Below, piece by piece: positions 24,664 through 32,231 of a stretch of DNA of 37,050 bases. The translations under genes and the position numbers were made by a program. The stretch's first letter is position 1. Each line of letters opens with the position of its first letter. The DNA lies in contig NZ_KI914866.1 of assembly GCF_000520555.1 (NCBI RefSeq), positions 1,727-38,776 of the forward strand, read 5' to 3'. Source of the DNA: Arthrobacter sp. Br18. Lineage in GTDB: Bacteria > Actinomycetota > Actinomycetes > Actinomycetales > Micrococcaceae. The notes below the pieces were generated by a model. It was given only the letters and a program-made list of their open reading frames with translations, ran no database searches and was not told where the DNA came from.

Positions 24664-24987
24664 TTACTTCGCCTCCGCGATGGGGTGGAGATCCGTCGCT
24701 TCCAGCAGGACCGACTCGATCTTCGCCGCCAGGACGCCGTCCGCTTCAGATGCCGACTTCGCATCGATCCACCGTTGATCGGCTCCGAATGCTGTCCAGT
24801 TCGCCTTCGGAGCCCCCTCGTGCCGAAGGAGGTAGATCAGGACGTTCGGAGTACCGACCGGAGTCCAGTAACCGAGGCTTGTCATGGAATGCTCGGTGAA
24901 GAGGTCAATGGTGGATTCGCGGAACCGCTCCATCAGGGCGTCCATCTTGCCCGGGGCAGCGGTGTAGGTGCGCAGTTCGTACGTCAT
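24664..24987 (-). CDS. NIPSNAP family protein
   Basis: A 107-residue small ferredoxin-like (dimeric alpha-beta barrel) protein. Seen: the family start MTYELRTYTAAPGKMDALMERFRESTIDLFTEHSMTSLGYWTP followed by NVLIYLLRHEGAPKANWTAFGAD. ATG 24987 is preferred, with AGGAG 5 nt upstream; the ATG one codon earlier is too close to it. Function of the bacterial members is mostly unknown; they often accompany small-molecule catabolic genes. It lies 250 nt downstream of the symporter on the same strand, so it may or may not share its transcript. The gap 24988-25237 shows no gene. Confidence 0.85.
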   Translation of the reverse strand: MTYELRTYTAAPGKMDALMERFRESTIDLFTEHSMTSLGYWTPVGTPNVLIYLLRHEGAPKANWTAFGADQRWIDAKSASEADGVLAAKIESVLLEATDLHPIAEAK

Positions 24988-25237
24988 CATGTCTCCTCGT
25001 AGTAACCGGCGTTACCGGCCGTTGGCGCCTGAAAGGTCATGCCCGGCGCAGTAGCTCGGCTCCCGGCTGCCGGGCGCGACCGGCGACAGAGCCATATGAT
25101 TTCCCAAGCGGCGTGGCGTTGTCGAACGCCGCCTGATCGGGTGATGCCGGGTCGAGGACACCCCGGCGTGCCCGTCCTGATCGTAGCCCGTCCCTTCCAT
25201 CGGGAGGTCCGGCGACGCCGGGGGCGACGCGCAGCGG

Positions 25238-26677
25238 CTACATTTCGCGCTCGGCCAGGACCGGCGACTCGGCGGGATCATTGCCAGCGGGTATTCCGCG
25301 CCTGTCCTTCGTCGCGAGGCTCACGGCTACGAGGGCGATGACGGCTGCCGGCAGGGCGACGACGACGGCGTTGACATCGGCCGACATGCTGCTCACCTGC
25401 CACACCACAGTGACCACTCCACCGACCACCATTCCGGCGATTGCCCCCTTCGAGGTGGCCCGCTTCCAGAACAGTGCTGCCAGGACAACGGGCGTGATTG
25501 CCACCCCATACATGGTGTAGGCGTACATCTGCAGCGCGAGGACGCTCGGGAAGAACTGGCCCATCACGTAGGCGAGAACGGTTACCGCGAGGACAGCCCA
25601 GCGTCCGAGCTTCAGGGCCCTGTCCGGGTTGGCAACAGCGTTCTTCCGCTGGAAGGCGAGGTCGTACACGATGTTGCCTGAGCATGTCAGGAGGTAGGAG
25701 GACCCGGTGGTCACGATCAGCGCGAACGCTCCGGCAAGCAGCATGCCGCCGATTCCCAGTGGCACAAGATCCGTTCCGGCCAGGCCGAGGATCGCCTGTC
25801 CCGGATCGATGTCCGGAAGCAGGAACGAGGACATTGATGCGAGAAAGATGATCGTTCCCAGGATGACGACGGCGCCGCCGAAGAACGCGATGGTCGCTCG
25901 TCGAGCAGTGCCTTCATCCTGTCCTGCCGCGAGACGCTGGTGCATGTTCTGATCGCCGAGGATGAGCAGGAACAGGGGCAGGAAATAGCCCAGCAGCTGG
26001 ATCGGCGTCAGGCTGCCCGTAAGCGAGGTCAGCGCGGGGTCAAGGCGGTCCACGTAGTTACCGACGCCGCCGACGTCGTTGATGAAGACGACGGCAAGGG
26101 TACCCACCAGCGCGAGGACGATGAAGATCACTGATACGAAGTCCGTCCAGGCCACGGACTTGAGGCCTCCGCCCAGGGCGAGGAAGGTGATGAGGATCGC
26201 GGCAACAATCGTTCCCTGCGCGGTGCTGAGCGGGGTGATGATGCTGAGAATGGCACCGGCTCCGGTGAACTGGTAGGCCGTGATGCCGACGAAGGCCACC
26301 AGGATAATGATCGTTGCCAGTACGCGCACGGGCTTGCCGAAGCGGTCCTCCAGCATCTCCGGGATGGTGTGGTGTGACTGCCTCCGTACCTTGGTCGCCA
26401 TGAAATAGAGGCACACGATGCCCACGATGGTTCCGGCGAAGAAGAAGATCCCCGCGACCGGCCCGTAGGTGTACACGAAGCTTGCTCCACCGATGATGGA
26501 GCCCGACCCGACGAAGGTTGCGAGGAGTGTCCCGGCGAGCACCGGGGTGGGCAGGGAGCGGCCCGCCAGCATGAAGTCGTCGCCGTTGGCTACGGTCTTG
26601 CTGCGGCTGAACCACGCTCCGATCAGGACCATGAGCAGGATGTAACTCACCAGGATGATGACGTGCACTATCTGCAT
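25238..26677 (-). CDS. Sodium:solute symporter (SSS) family transporter
   Basis: A 479-residue membrane protein with about 13 hydrophobic segments, from IVHVIILVSYILLMVLIGAWFS to the C-terminal VVVALPAAVIALVAVSLA. Seen: DDFMLAGRSLPTPVLAGTLLATFVGSGSIIGGASFVYTYG, FGKPVRVLATIIILVAFVGITAYQFTGAGAIL, GGLKSVAWTDFVSVIFIVLAL and GDQNMHQRLAAGQDEGTARRAT. ATG 26677 has GAGAGG at 8 nt; the TTG five codons earlier is part of that ribosome site. Substrate is unknown. A palindrome shared with the rpiR-amidohydrolase promoter region lies about 70 nt upstream, linking it to the RpiR regulator and the amidohydrolase as importer of that enzyme's substrate. Confidence 0.9.
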   Translation of the reverse strand: MQIVHVIILVSYILLMVLIGAWFSRSKTVANGDDFMLAGRSLPTPVLAGTLLATFVGSGSIIGGASFVYTYGPVAGIFFFAGTIVGIVCLYFMATKVRRQSHHTIPEMLEDRFGKPVRVLATIIILVAFVGITAYQFTGAGAILSIITPLSTAQGTIVAAILITFLALGGGLKSVAWTDFVSVIFIVLALVGTLAVVFINDVGGVGNYVDRLDPALTSLTGSLTPIQLLGYFLPLFLLILGDQNMHQRLAAGQDEGTARRATIAFFGGAVVILGTIIFLASMSSFLLPDIDPGQAILGLAGTDLVPLGIGGMLLAGAFALIVTTGSSYLLTCSGNIVYDLAFQRKNAVANPDRALKLGRWAVLAVTVLAYVMGQFFPSVLALQMYAYTMYGVAITPVVLAALFWKRATSKGAIAGMVVGGVVTVVWQVSSMSADVNAVVVALPAAVIALVAVSLATKDRRGIPAGNDPAESPVLAEREM

Positions 26678-26746
26678 GAAGGAGCCTCTCAAGGGTGACC
26701 GAGGGGACGGCGATTAGAGAGAAGTCTCGCTGATCCGAAGCACGAA

Positions 26747-26762
26747 TGCAATAGTTATTGCA
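26747..26762. promoter_or_regulatory. Candidate RpiR operator 1, upstream of the symporter
   Basis: TGCAATAGTTATTGCA: 7-bp arms TGCAATA/TATTGCA with a 2-nt centre. It matches the site at 27688-27703 in the pattern TGCAAY-N4-RTTGCA and sits in the symporter's upstream region. Confidence 0.6.
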
Positions 26763-26809
26763 GAAGTTCACGCAAATGAGACAGGCCTCGGCATGCCTGG
26801 GTCAGGGAA

Positions 26810-27658
26810 TCAGGCGGGGTCCACCAGATCCAGTTGGCCCCACAATTCCTCGGTTTGCCGGAGTGCCGTCGTTGTCCGTGCGGGGTCCACTGCTGCTAGC
26901 TCTGCCAGGATCGCCTGCACGGTGGAGACCGCTGCGACGGTGGAGGGCATGAAGCTGGAACCCTCGCTGGGAACCACCAGGGCTTCCTCGGCAAGGTCGG
27001 TGATGCCGGTCTTGCGATCGGCGAGAGCGACGATGCGGATACCGCGCTGTGCGGCTACACGCACCACCTCAAGGACGAACTTGCTTGCACGCCATAGGTT
27101 ACAGCTGACCAGGCAGTCTCCCGGCTCCAGCATCCGCAGGCGGTTGACGAGGGCGGTGCCGGGTGCGGTGTGCAGCTCTATGTCCCGACCCATCCATTGG
27201 CCCACGTGAGCCAATTGGAAGCCGGCCGCAGCGTAACTTCCCGTCGCCAGCACTATGGTGCGTTGCGCCGAGGCGATGATTGCAGCGGCCCGCGCTACCT
27301 GGTCGGGGTCCAGAGATCTGCCCAGCCGCGTCATGTTCCGGGCATCGCTGGCCAGTGACGTGGTTGCCGGTCCCGAGCCCGGGGATGAGTCCCTGTCGAG
27401 GAGCTTCTCGGCGGTCATGGAGGCAAGGTAGCGGTGGCGGAGTTCGGATTTGAGCGCGGACCAGCCCGAGAACCCGAGGAACTGGGCGGCGCGCACCACG
27501 GTTGCCACGTTGATATTCGCCCGGGTGGCCAGCTCCTGGGTCGACATGAAGGAGGCCGGGCCGGCGTCATGCCGGATGACGTTCAGGACGGCTTCGATCC
27601 CCGGGCTTGCCTTACGTCCCAGGACCAAGCCATCCACCCAGTCGGTGATCTGCAACAA
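26810..27658 (-). CDS. RpiR-family transcriptional regulator (HTH plus SIS domain)
   Basis: A 282-residue regulator. N-terminal HTH_6 domain (about residues 5-80; STQELATRANINVATVVRAAQFLGFSGWSALKSELRHRYL) and a C-terminal SIS domain (about 120-250; AQRTIVLATGSYAAAGFQLAHVGQWMGRDIELH..., GDCLVSCNLWRASKFVLEVVRVAAQRGIRIVALADRKTG). It begins at one of two adjacent TTG codons (27658 or 27655) behind GAGGAG. SIS domains usually bind phosphosugars, but RpiR proteins next to transporters and amidohydrolases also respond to other ligands. It lies between symporter and amidohydrolase, with matching palindromes upstream of both. Confidence 0.9.
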   Translation of the reverse strand: MLQITDWVDGLVLGRKASPGIEAVLNVIRHDAGPASFMSTQELATRANINVATVVRAAQFLGFSGWSALKSELRHRYLASMTAEKLLDRDSSPGSGPATTSLASDARNMTRLGRSLDPDQVARAAAIIASAQRTIVLATGSYAAAGFQLAHVGQWMGRDIELHTAPGTALVNRLRMLEPGDCLVSCNLWRASKFVLEVVRVAAQRGIRIVALADRKTGITDLAEEALVVPSEGSSFMPSTVAAVSTVQAILAELAAVDPARTTTALRQTEELWGQLDLVDPA

Positions 27659-27687
27659 AAATGCTCCTCACGATACGCCGCGCTGTT

Positions 27688-27703
27688 TGCAACGAATGTT
27701 GCA
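27688..27703. promoter_or_regulatory. Candidate RpiR operator 2, between rpiR and the amidohydrolase
   Basis: TGCAACGAATGTTGCA: 6-bp arms TGCAAC/GTTGCA with a 4-nt centre, in the 148-nt divergent region. Same arm sequence and total length as the site at 26747-26762. Confidence 0.6.
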
Positions 27704-27713
27704 TGTTTGTCGA

Positions 27714-27742
27714 TTACTTGTGATCATCGTGTCAGGTATATC
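27714..27742 (+). promoter_or_regulatory. Candidate promoter of the amidohydrolase gene
   Basis: TTACTT (27714-27719), a 17-nt spacer and TATATC (27737-27742). Moderate match; transcription would start near 27749, about 58 nt before the ATG at 27807. Confidence 0.4.
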
Positions 27743-27806
27743 GGCAGTCAAGGTCACTCGACGACATGCCGCGAAGCTTCATCCGCGGCCCACCACGAGG
27801 AGCAGC

Positions 27807-29051
27807 ATGCCCACGGCACAACACTTGCACATCCAAAACGCAACGGTCCTGGACATCGAGCACGGCACCGCCTCCCCCGGTCGAAGCATCCTCATCGAGG
27901 AGGGCGTCATCACCTGGGTGGGTGACTCCGGAGCGGCCGACGTCGAAGGCTTCGACGGCGAGACCATCGATGCGCAGGGCAAGTTCGTCATGCCGGGTCT
28001 CATCGACGGCCACGTCCACGTCACCGCAGCGACGGCAGACCTCGGCGCCATGGGGGAGTGGTCACCCAATTACGTCGCCGCCCACACCGCGCGCAACCTC
28101 AAGGCGATGCTGGCGCGCGGATTCACCACGGTCCGCGACGTTGCCGGTGCTGACTACGGTGTGGCGCTCGCCGTGGAGGAGGAGCTGTTCGTGGGCCCAC
28201 GGGTGATCTTCGGCGGCAAGGCGCTGTCGCAGTCCGGCGGGCATGGGGACATGCGCGGGATGGGTGCGAGCGTCAGTGACCCGCATCAGTGCTGCCCCTC
28301 GATCGGGATCGTCTGCGATGGCGTCGACGCCGTGCGGAAGGCCTCGCGGGACCAGCTGCGGACCGGTGCGCACCATATAAAGATCATGCTGTCCGGTGGT
28401 GTGGCGTCGCCGACGGACCGCGTGGATTCGACGCAGTTCTCTGAGAGCGAGATCCTCGCCGTCGTCGAGGAGGCGGAAGGTGCAAATCGTTACGTCTGCG
28501 GCCACGCTTACACCGCCCGCGCCGTGAATCGCGGTCTGCGGCTCGGTGTTCGGTGCATCGAGCACGGAAACCTGATCGACGACGAGAGTGTGAAGCTCTT
28601 CGTGGAGAAGGACGCGTATCTTGTCCCCACCCTCATCACCTACGAGCGGCTTAAGGCTGACGGGGAAGCGGCAGGCCTGCCGCTTGCCAGCCGCGAGAAA
28701 GTCGATATCGTGCTGCACGCCGGACTCGAGGCACTCGACCGTGCCAACAAGGGCGGCGTGAAGATTGTCTTCGGCACCGACCTGCTGGGTGCGATGCAGA
28801 TCCACCAGAGCCAGGAGTTCCGCATCCGGGCACAGGTGCAGTCGGCCCAGGAAGTGCTGCTCTCTGCCACGGTGACCGCTGCCGAGCTGATCGGCCTCGA
28901 GGGGAAACTGGGCGTCGTCGCAGCCGGTGCCTTTGCGGACCTGCTGATCCTGAATGAGAATCCCCTCGATGACGTCACGGTGCTGGCTTCGCCGGAGACG
29001 ACTATCCGCTCGGTGATCAAGGGTGGCAAGCGGATGGATGCGACCGCCTGA
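27807..29051 (+). CDS. Metal-dependent amidohydrolase (imidazolonepropionase / prolidase-like)
   Basis: A 414-residue amidohydrolase-superfamily TIM-barrel enzyme, close to the group that includes Xaa-Pro and related arginine carboxypeptidase-type proteins. Metal site fully present: H69 and H71 (LIDGHVHVT), carbamylated K191 (HHIKIMLSGG), H232 (CGHAYTARAV), H252 (IEHGNLIDDES) and D324 (VFGTDLLG). It also shows AQGKFVMPGLIDGH and the C-terminal LGVVAAGAFADLLILNENPLDDVTVL. No signal peptide, so cytoplasmic. ATG 27807 has GAGGAG at 5 nt; the frame upstream of it overlaps rpiR and is not used. The symporter probably supplies its substrate, which could be a dipeptide, a cyclic amide or an N-acyl amino acid. 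Confidence 0.88.
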   Translation: MPTAQHLHIQNATVLDIEHGTASPGRSILIEEGVITWVGDSGAADVEGFDGETIDAQGKFVMPGLIDGHVHVTAATADLGAMGEWSPNYVAAHTARNLKAMLARGFTTVRDVAGADYGVALAVEEELFVGPRVIFGGKALSQSGGHGDMRGMGASVSDPHQCCPSIGIVCDGVDAVRKASRDQLRTGAHHIKIMLSGGVASPTDRVDSTQFSESEILAVVEEAEGANRYVCGHAYTARAVNRGLRLGVRCIEHGNLIDDESVKLFVEKDAYLVPTLITYERLKADGEAAGLPLASREKVDIVLHAGLEALDRANKGGVKIVFGTDLLGAMQIHQSQEFRIRAQVQSAQEVLLSATVTAAELIGLEGKLGVVAAGAFADLLILNENPLDDVTVLASPETTIRSVIKGGKRMDATA

Positions 29052-29122
29052 GTAGCAGGTTCGTTCCCGCCGCTTTCAGGTCGACAGCAGGGGCGGTTCA
29101 ATGAGCGGCTCAGCCCGCCAAA

Positions 29123-29160
29123 AAATGGTCCTGGCCGAGTTGCCTCGGCCAGGACCATTT
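29123..29160. terminator. Strong bidirectional terminator
   Basis: A perfect 17-bp stem (29123-29139 with 29144-29160; core TGGTCCTGGCCGAG) around the tetraloop TTGC, flanked by an A run on the left and ending in TTT. It lies between the convergent amidohydrolase (stop 29051) and Excalibur (stop 29197) genes and can serve both. Confidence 0.9.
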
Positions 29161-29196
29161 CGCTGCTCGCTCCGGAATCAGGAGCCTGCTGTTGGT

Positions 29197-29652
29197 CTAG
29201 GAATGGGCGGCGGAACGACGGCGGACCACATAGGTTCCGCCGAGTGCTGCAAGGAGCAGCCCGCCCCCGAGGGCAATGACACCCGTGGGGTCCTTCTCGG
29301 GGGTCTGTGCGACGCCGGTTTCAGCACCACCTCGGGGCATTTCCCCCATCTGGGTTGGAACTGCGGTTGGAACCGCCGGCGGGGTGGTCGCGGGCGTGTT
29401 CTCCTGAATGATGCGCGCGACGATGCTTGCGTCGTAAGGGGGGGTGCCCGCTGCGTCGCAGCCGAATCCGTCCCGATCAGCATCGAGCTTCAGCTGGTAA
29501 CCGGGCGTTCCTGCAGGAATGTTGAAGACGCCAACGGCAGCAGCTTCGCCGCAGTTATTGAACGGAAGGCCGACGGCCCAGGCGGGTGAGGCGGAGAAGA
29601 GTGAGACCCCTGCAACTGCTACTGCTGCGAGACCTATTGAACTACTTTTCAT
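29197..29652 (-). CDS. Secreted Excalibur calcium-binding domain protein
   Basis: A 151-residue exported protein: Sec signal peptide (about residues 1-26, ending SPAWA), an Excalibur domain with Cys34 (FNNCGEA) and the loop D57-A-D59-R-D61-G-F-G-C65 that resembles an EF-hand calcium loop, a Pro/Thr-rich spacer, and a C-terminal membrane segment (TGVIALGGGLLLAALGGTYVV) followed by RRRSAAHS. This is the layout of a wall- or membrane-anchored surface protein, but no standard LPXTG is visible before the C-terminal helix. It stands alone, convergent with the amidohydrolase. Function is unknown. The gap 29653-29838 shows no gene. Confidence 0.85.
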   Translation of the reverse strand: MKSSSIGLAAVAVAGVSLFSASPAWAVGLPFNNCGEAAAVGVFNIPAGTPGYQLKLDADRDGFGCDAAGTPPYDASIVARIIQENTPATTPPAVPTAVPTQMGEMPRGGAETGVAQTPEKDPTGVIALGGGLLLAALGGTYVVRRRSAAHS

Positions 29653-29838
29653 CGGAAATCCCCTAGCTTGATTATCGTGCTCGGTCCAACGACCCTAGCC
29701 GGATTTGCCTGAGGCAACTACCCCTTCTGTCACAGGAGGTGAAATTGACGGTGGAGCGGACGGGTGGTGGTGTGACGAAAGTGCACGCGTGGACTCGGGC
29801 CGGGAGCAGGTGCGCATTTGACGCGCCCCCGCCTGTTG

Positions 29839-31212
29839 CTAAACGCGGGGCCGTGCAGGGACCTCTCCTTCAATGCCCGGCTCGACAGTTGCGTCCGCCT
29901 CCTCCAAATGGTGCAGCCGTTCGGCGTGGCCGCGGGGGGAATGGGCCTTGTCCGAGCCGTTTTCATAGGCGTTCTCAGCGTGAAGCGCGTTATCGAGTCC
30001 GCGTGCTTCGACGTCCGCCGGGACCCGCATGCCCATGACCCGATCGAGGACCGTGGCGAGCACCCAGGTCACGGTGAAGGTGTAGGCAAAGACTGCGAGG
30101 ATTGCCACTGCCTGGCGACCCAGGAGGTCGAACCCGCCGCCGTAGAGCAGGCCAGTTGCTCCGCTCGGAGCCTCCGGCGTCGCAATGAGGCCGATGAGCA
30201 GTCCACCCACGGCGCCGCCGATGAAGTGGAGTGCAGTGACGTCGAGTGCGTCATCGAAGCCCAGCTTGTACTTCAGCGACACGGCGAAGTAGCAGACGGC
30301 ACCGGCCGCGCCACCGATTGCCAGGGCTCCGAGAGGAGTGACCGCACCACAGGACGGCGTGATGGCGACCAGCGCAGCGATGGCGCCTGACGAGGCACCG
30401 AGGGTCGTGGGGTGTCCGTCGCGCATGCGCTCGACCAGGAGCCAGACGCAAACACCGGCGCAGGTGGCGGCAATCGTGTTGAAGACGGCGACTGCCGCGT
30501 TGTTGTCAGCGGCACCCAGGCCGCTGCCGTCGAAGCCGACCCATCCGGTGAACAGGAGCCCTACGCCCAGCAACGTGAAGGGAAGGTTGTGTGCCTTCGG
30601 CTGGACGGGCCAGGCGCGCCGCTTGCCCAGGACGAGCGCCAGTGCGAGGGCGGCGACACCCGAGTTGACGTGAATCGCTGTGCTTCCGGCGTAATCGATG
30701 GCGCCCAGGGTGTTGGCGATCCAGCCGCCCTGTACCGCCCCATCGGCTGAATCGAAGGCGAACACCCAGTGCGCCACCGGAAAGTACACGAGGGTGGCCC
30801 ACAGACCAGCAAAGATGAGCCAGGCACTGAACTTCATGCGGTCGGCCGCGGCACCGGCAACGATGCCCGCTGTGAGGCCGGCGAACATCAAATGCAGGGC
30901 GGCAAGTGCGAGCGGCGGCAGGGCGGCATCGGTGGGGGCCGTGAGCAGCTGCCCAAGGCCCGCATATTCGAGGGGATTGCCCAGCAACCCCGCCCCGCCG
31001 ATCGAGTTGCCGAAGACCGCCGAGTACCCGAAGGCCACCCAGAGGACACCGACGACGCAAAAGGCGCCAATCACCATGAGCATCATGTTCATGGTGGTTC
31101 TACGGCTCACCATTCCGCCGTAGAAGAGGGCGAGCCCCGGGAGCATCAGCGCGACGGCGATGACGGCGGTCAGAACCCACGCCGTATTGCCCGCGATTGC
31201 AGCAGTGTCCAT
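29839..31212 (-). CDS. amt: Ammonium transporter (Amt/MEP family)
   Basis: A 457-residue channel-like ammonium transporter with 11 predicted membrane helices. Seen: WVLTAVIAVALMLPGLALFYGGMVSRRTTMNMML, FAGLTAGIVAGAAADRMKFSAWLIF, the twin His residues in STAIHVNSGVA and DVTALHFIGGAVGG, and DDALDV. The second pore motif departs from the usual VHGVGG. The C-terminal tail keeps the GLD..LHAENAYE pattern needed for coupling to regulators such as GlnK and then extends about 40 residues. ATG 31212 has GGAG at 6 nt. Upstream lie two operators shared with the glnT promoter. Confidence 0.93.
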   Translation of the reverse strand: MDTAAIAGNTAWVLTAVIAVALMLPGLALFYGGMVSRRTTMNMMLMVIGAFCVVGVLWVAFGYSAVFGNSIGGAGLLGNPLEYAGLGQLLTAPTDAALPPLALAALHLMFAGLTAGIVAGAAADRMKFSAWLIFAGLWATLVYFPVAHWVFAFDSADGAVQGGWIANTLGAIDYAGSTAIHVNSGVAALALALVLGKRRAWPVQPKAHNLPFTLLGVGLLFTGWVGFDGSGLGAADNNAAVAVFNTIAATCAGVCVWLLVERMRDGHPTTLGASSGAIAALVAITPSCGAVTPLGALAIGGAAGAVCYFAVSLKYKLGFDDALDVTALHFIGGAVGGLLIGLIATPEAPSGATGLLYGGGFDLLGRQAVAILAVFAYTFTVTWVLATVLDRVMGMRVPADVEARGLDNALHAENAYENGSDKAHSPRGHAERLHHLEEADATVEPGIEGEVPARPRV

Positions 31213-31268
31213 TCGAATCTCCATGACGGCTAGAAGCATGCACCCCGCGGCAGTCGCGGTTACCAGCG

Positions 31269-31287
31269 TTTCGATACGCTATCTAAA
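31269..31287. promoter_or_regulatory. AmtR-like operator A1 (amt side)
   Basis: TTTCGATACGCTATCTAAA: half-sites TTTCGATA and TATCTAAA with a 3-nt centre, one mismatch from a perfect repeat. Upstream of amt, 35 bp centre-to-centre from A2. Confidence 0.7.
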
Positions 31288-31303
31288 TGCTCGATGCCGA
31301 CCT

Positions 31304-31322
31304 TTTCGATGCGATATCGATA
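31304..31322. promoter_or_regulatory. AmtR-like operator A2 (amt side)
   Basis: TTTCGATG-CGA-TATCGATA: the same 8-3-8 layout with two departures from the consensus, overlapping a 14-bp perfect palindrome (CGATATCGATATCG, 31312-31325). Confidence 0.6.
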
Positions 31323-31336
31323 TCGTTACGAGCGCG

Positions 31337-32041
31337 TTAACTCTCTGCTGGACTGTTCGCCGTCATGAGGCCTGCGGCCTGGGTTCGAACACCGGGAAGC
31401 GCGTCATGGTTCCGGAGGAGCGAGGCGAGGGTGGTGTCGACACTCAGGGTGGAGACGTCGTCGGCCGTGTAGGTGTGCAGCCCGGGGAGTGGTTGCCGGT
31501 AGTGGCGCTGAAGGCCTTCATTGAGTCCGAGAGCGGCGGTGGCGGCCGCCTCGGGGTCGACGGCACGAAGCTCGCCGGAGTCGACGCCCTGCCGGATGAT
31601 CGAGGCGGCACGGCGGTGCAGCTCGCTGTAGTCCTCGAAGAAGGCGCCGAAGTTCTGGGGCTGTGAGCGGGCGACGCGTTCGAACTCGTAGAAGTCCAGG
31701 GGAGAGGCGCATAGTTGGGCGGCGTCCGCGTGGAGCACCGCGTAGAGCCTTGCTGCTGCCGGCTCCGGTGCCGGTTCCAGCGCACGCGCCATCTGGAGGG
31801 AGCCGCGGTTCTCCTCGAGGAGTGCCTGCAGGATGTGTTCCTTGCGCGCAAACCAGTAGTAGACCGATGACTGCCGGAGCCCGGCGGCGTGGGCGATTTC
31901 GCTCATTGTCGTCTCGGCGTACCCTTTGGCGATGAACAGGGCCGTTGCCTCCCGGATGATTTCCTGGCGCGGAGCCCCGCCGACTGAACCGCTGAGGCGG
32001 GGCCGGCCGGCCGTAGCTCCCGCAGTTTTCCCTGATCCCAT
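31337..32041 (-). CDS. TetR-family regulator, AmtR-like
   Basis: A 234-residue repressor. The N-terminus reads GRPRLSGSVGGAPRQEIIREATALFIAKGYAETTMSEIAHAAGLRQSSVYYWFARKEHILQALL; the GRPR lead and the RQSSVYYWF recognition region resemble Corynebacterium AmtR, the nitrogen-control TetR protein. The C-terminal ligand domain is divergent. It lies between amt (leftward, downstream) and glnT (divergent), and four copies of an 8-3-8 palindrome similar to the AmtR box flank the pair. Autoregulation is likely, since two sites lie in its own promoter region. True AmtR is released by the adenylylated GlnK protein; whether that applies here is unknown. Confidence 0.85.
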   Translation of the reverse strand: MGSGKTAGATAGRPRLSGSVGGAPRQEIIREATALFIAKGYAETTMSEIAHAAGLRQSSVYYWFARKEHILQALLEENRGSLQMARALEPAPEPAAARLYAVLHADAAQLCASPLDFYEFERVARSQPQNFGAFFEDYSELHRRAASIIRQGVDSGELRAVDPEAAATAALGLNEGLQRHYRQPLPGLHTYTADDVSTLSVDTTLASLLRNHDALPGVRTQAAGLMTANSPAES

Positions 32042-32141
32042 GCCAACTCCTTGTGTGGTCCGGCTCGAAGCCTAGCTGCAGGCCGTACGCCGAACGCACC
32101 ATCCGGGCTGGCGGGCTGCAGGTTTTACGCCGTCGAAACAA

Positions 32142-32160
32142 ATTCGACACTGTATCGAAA
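32142..32160. promoter_or_regulatory. AmtR-like operator B1 (glnT side)
   Basis: ATTCGACA-CTG-TATCGAAA: second half-site perfect, first with two mismatches. In the tetR-glnT divergent region, 35 bp centre-to-centre from B2. Confidence 0.6.
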
Positions 32161-32176
32161 TTGTGTTCGGCGAGAC

Positions 32177-32195
32177 TTTCTATAGCTTATCGAAA
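32177..32195. promoter_or_regulatory. AmtR-like operator B2 (glnT side)
   Basis: TTTCTATAGCTTATCGAAA: half-sites TTTCTATA and TATCGAAA around GCT. The TTTCTAT start equals that of the known AmtR box (tttCTAT-N6-AtAG). It overlaps a possible glnT promoter (TTGTGT 32161-32166, 16-nt spacer, TAGCTT 32183-32188), as expected for a repressor site. Confidence 0.7.
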
Positions 32196-32231
32196 TATCG
32201 GTCAGCGCCGCGACCCGAACAGGAGATCGAC

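Noticed and set aside
29827-29850. CCCCGC/GCGGGG hairpin across the amt stop codon as a terminator
   Set aside because: Only 6 bp, overlapping the coding end, with no T-tract; such short pairs are expected by chance in GC-rich DNA.
32132-32148. Inverted repeat GTCGAA-N5-TTCGAC as a separate operator
   Set aside because: It overlaps the B1 site and has no second copy on the amt side, so it is probably incidental or part of the same site.
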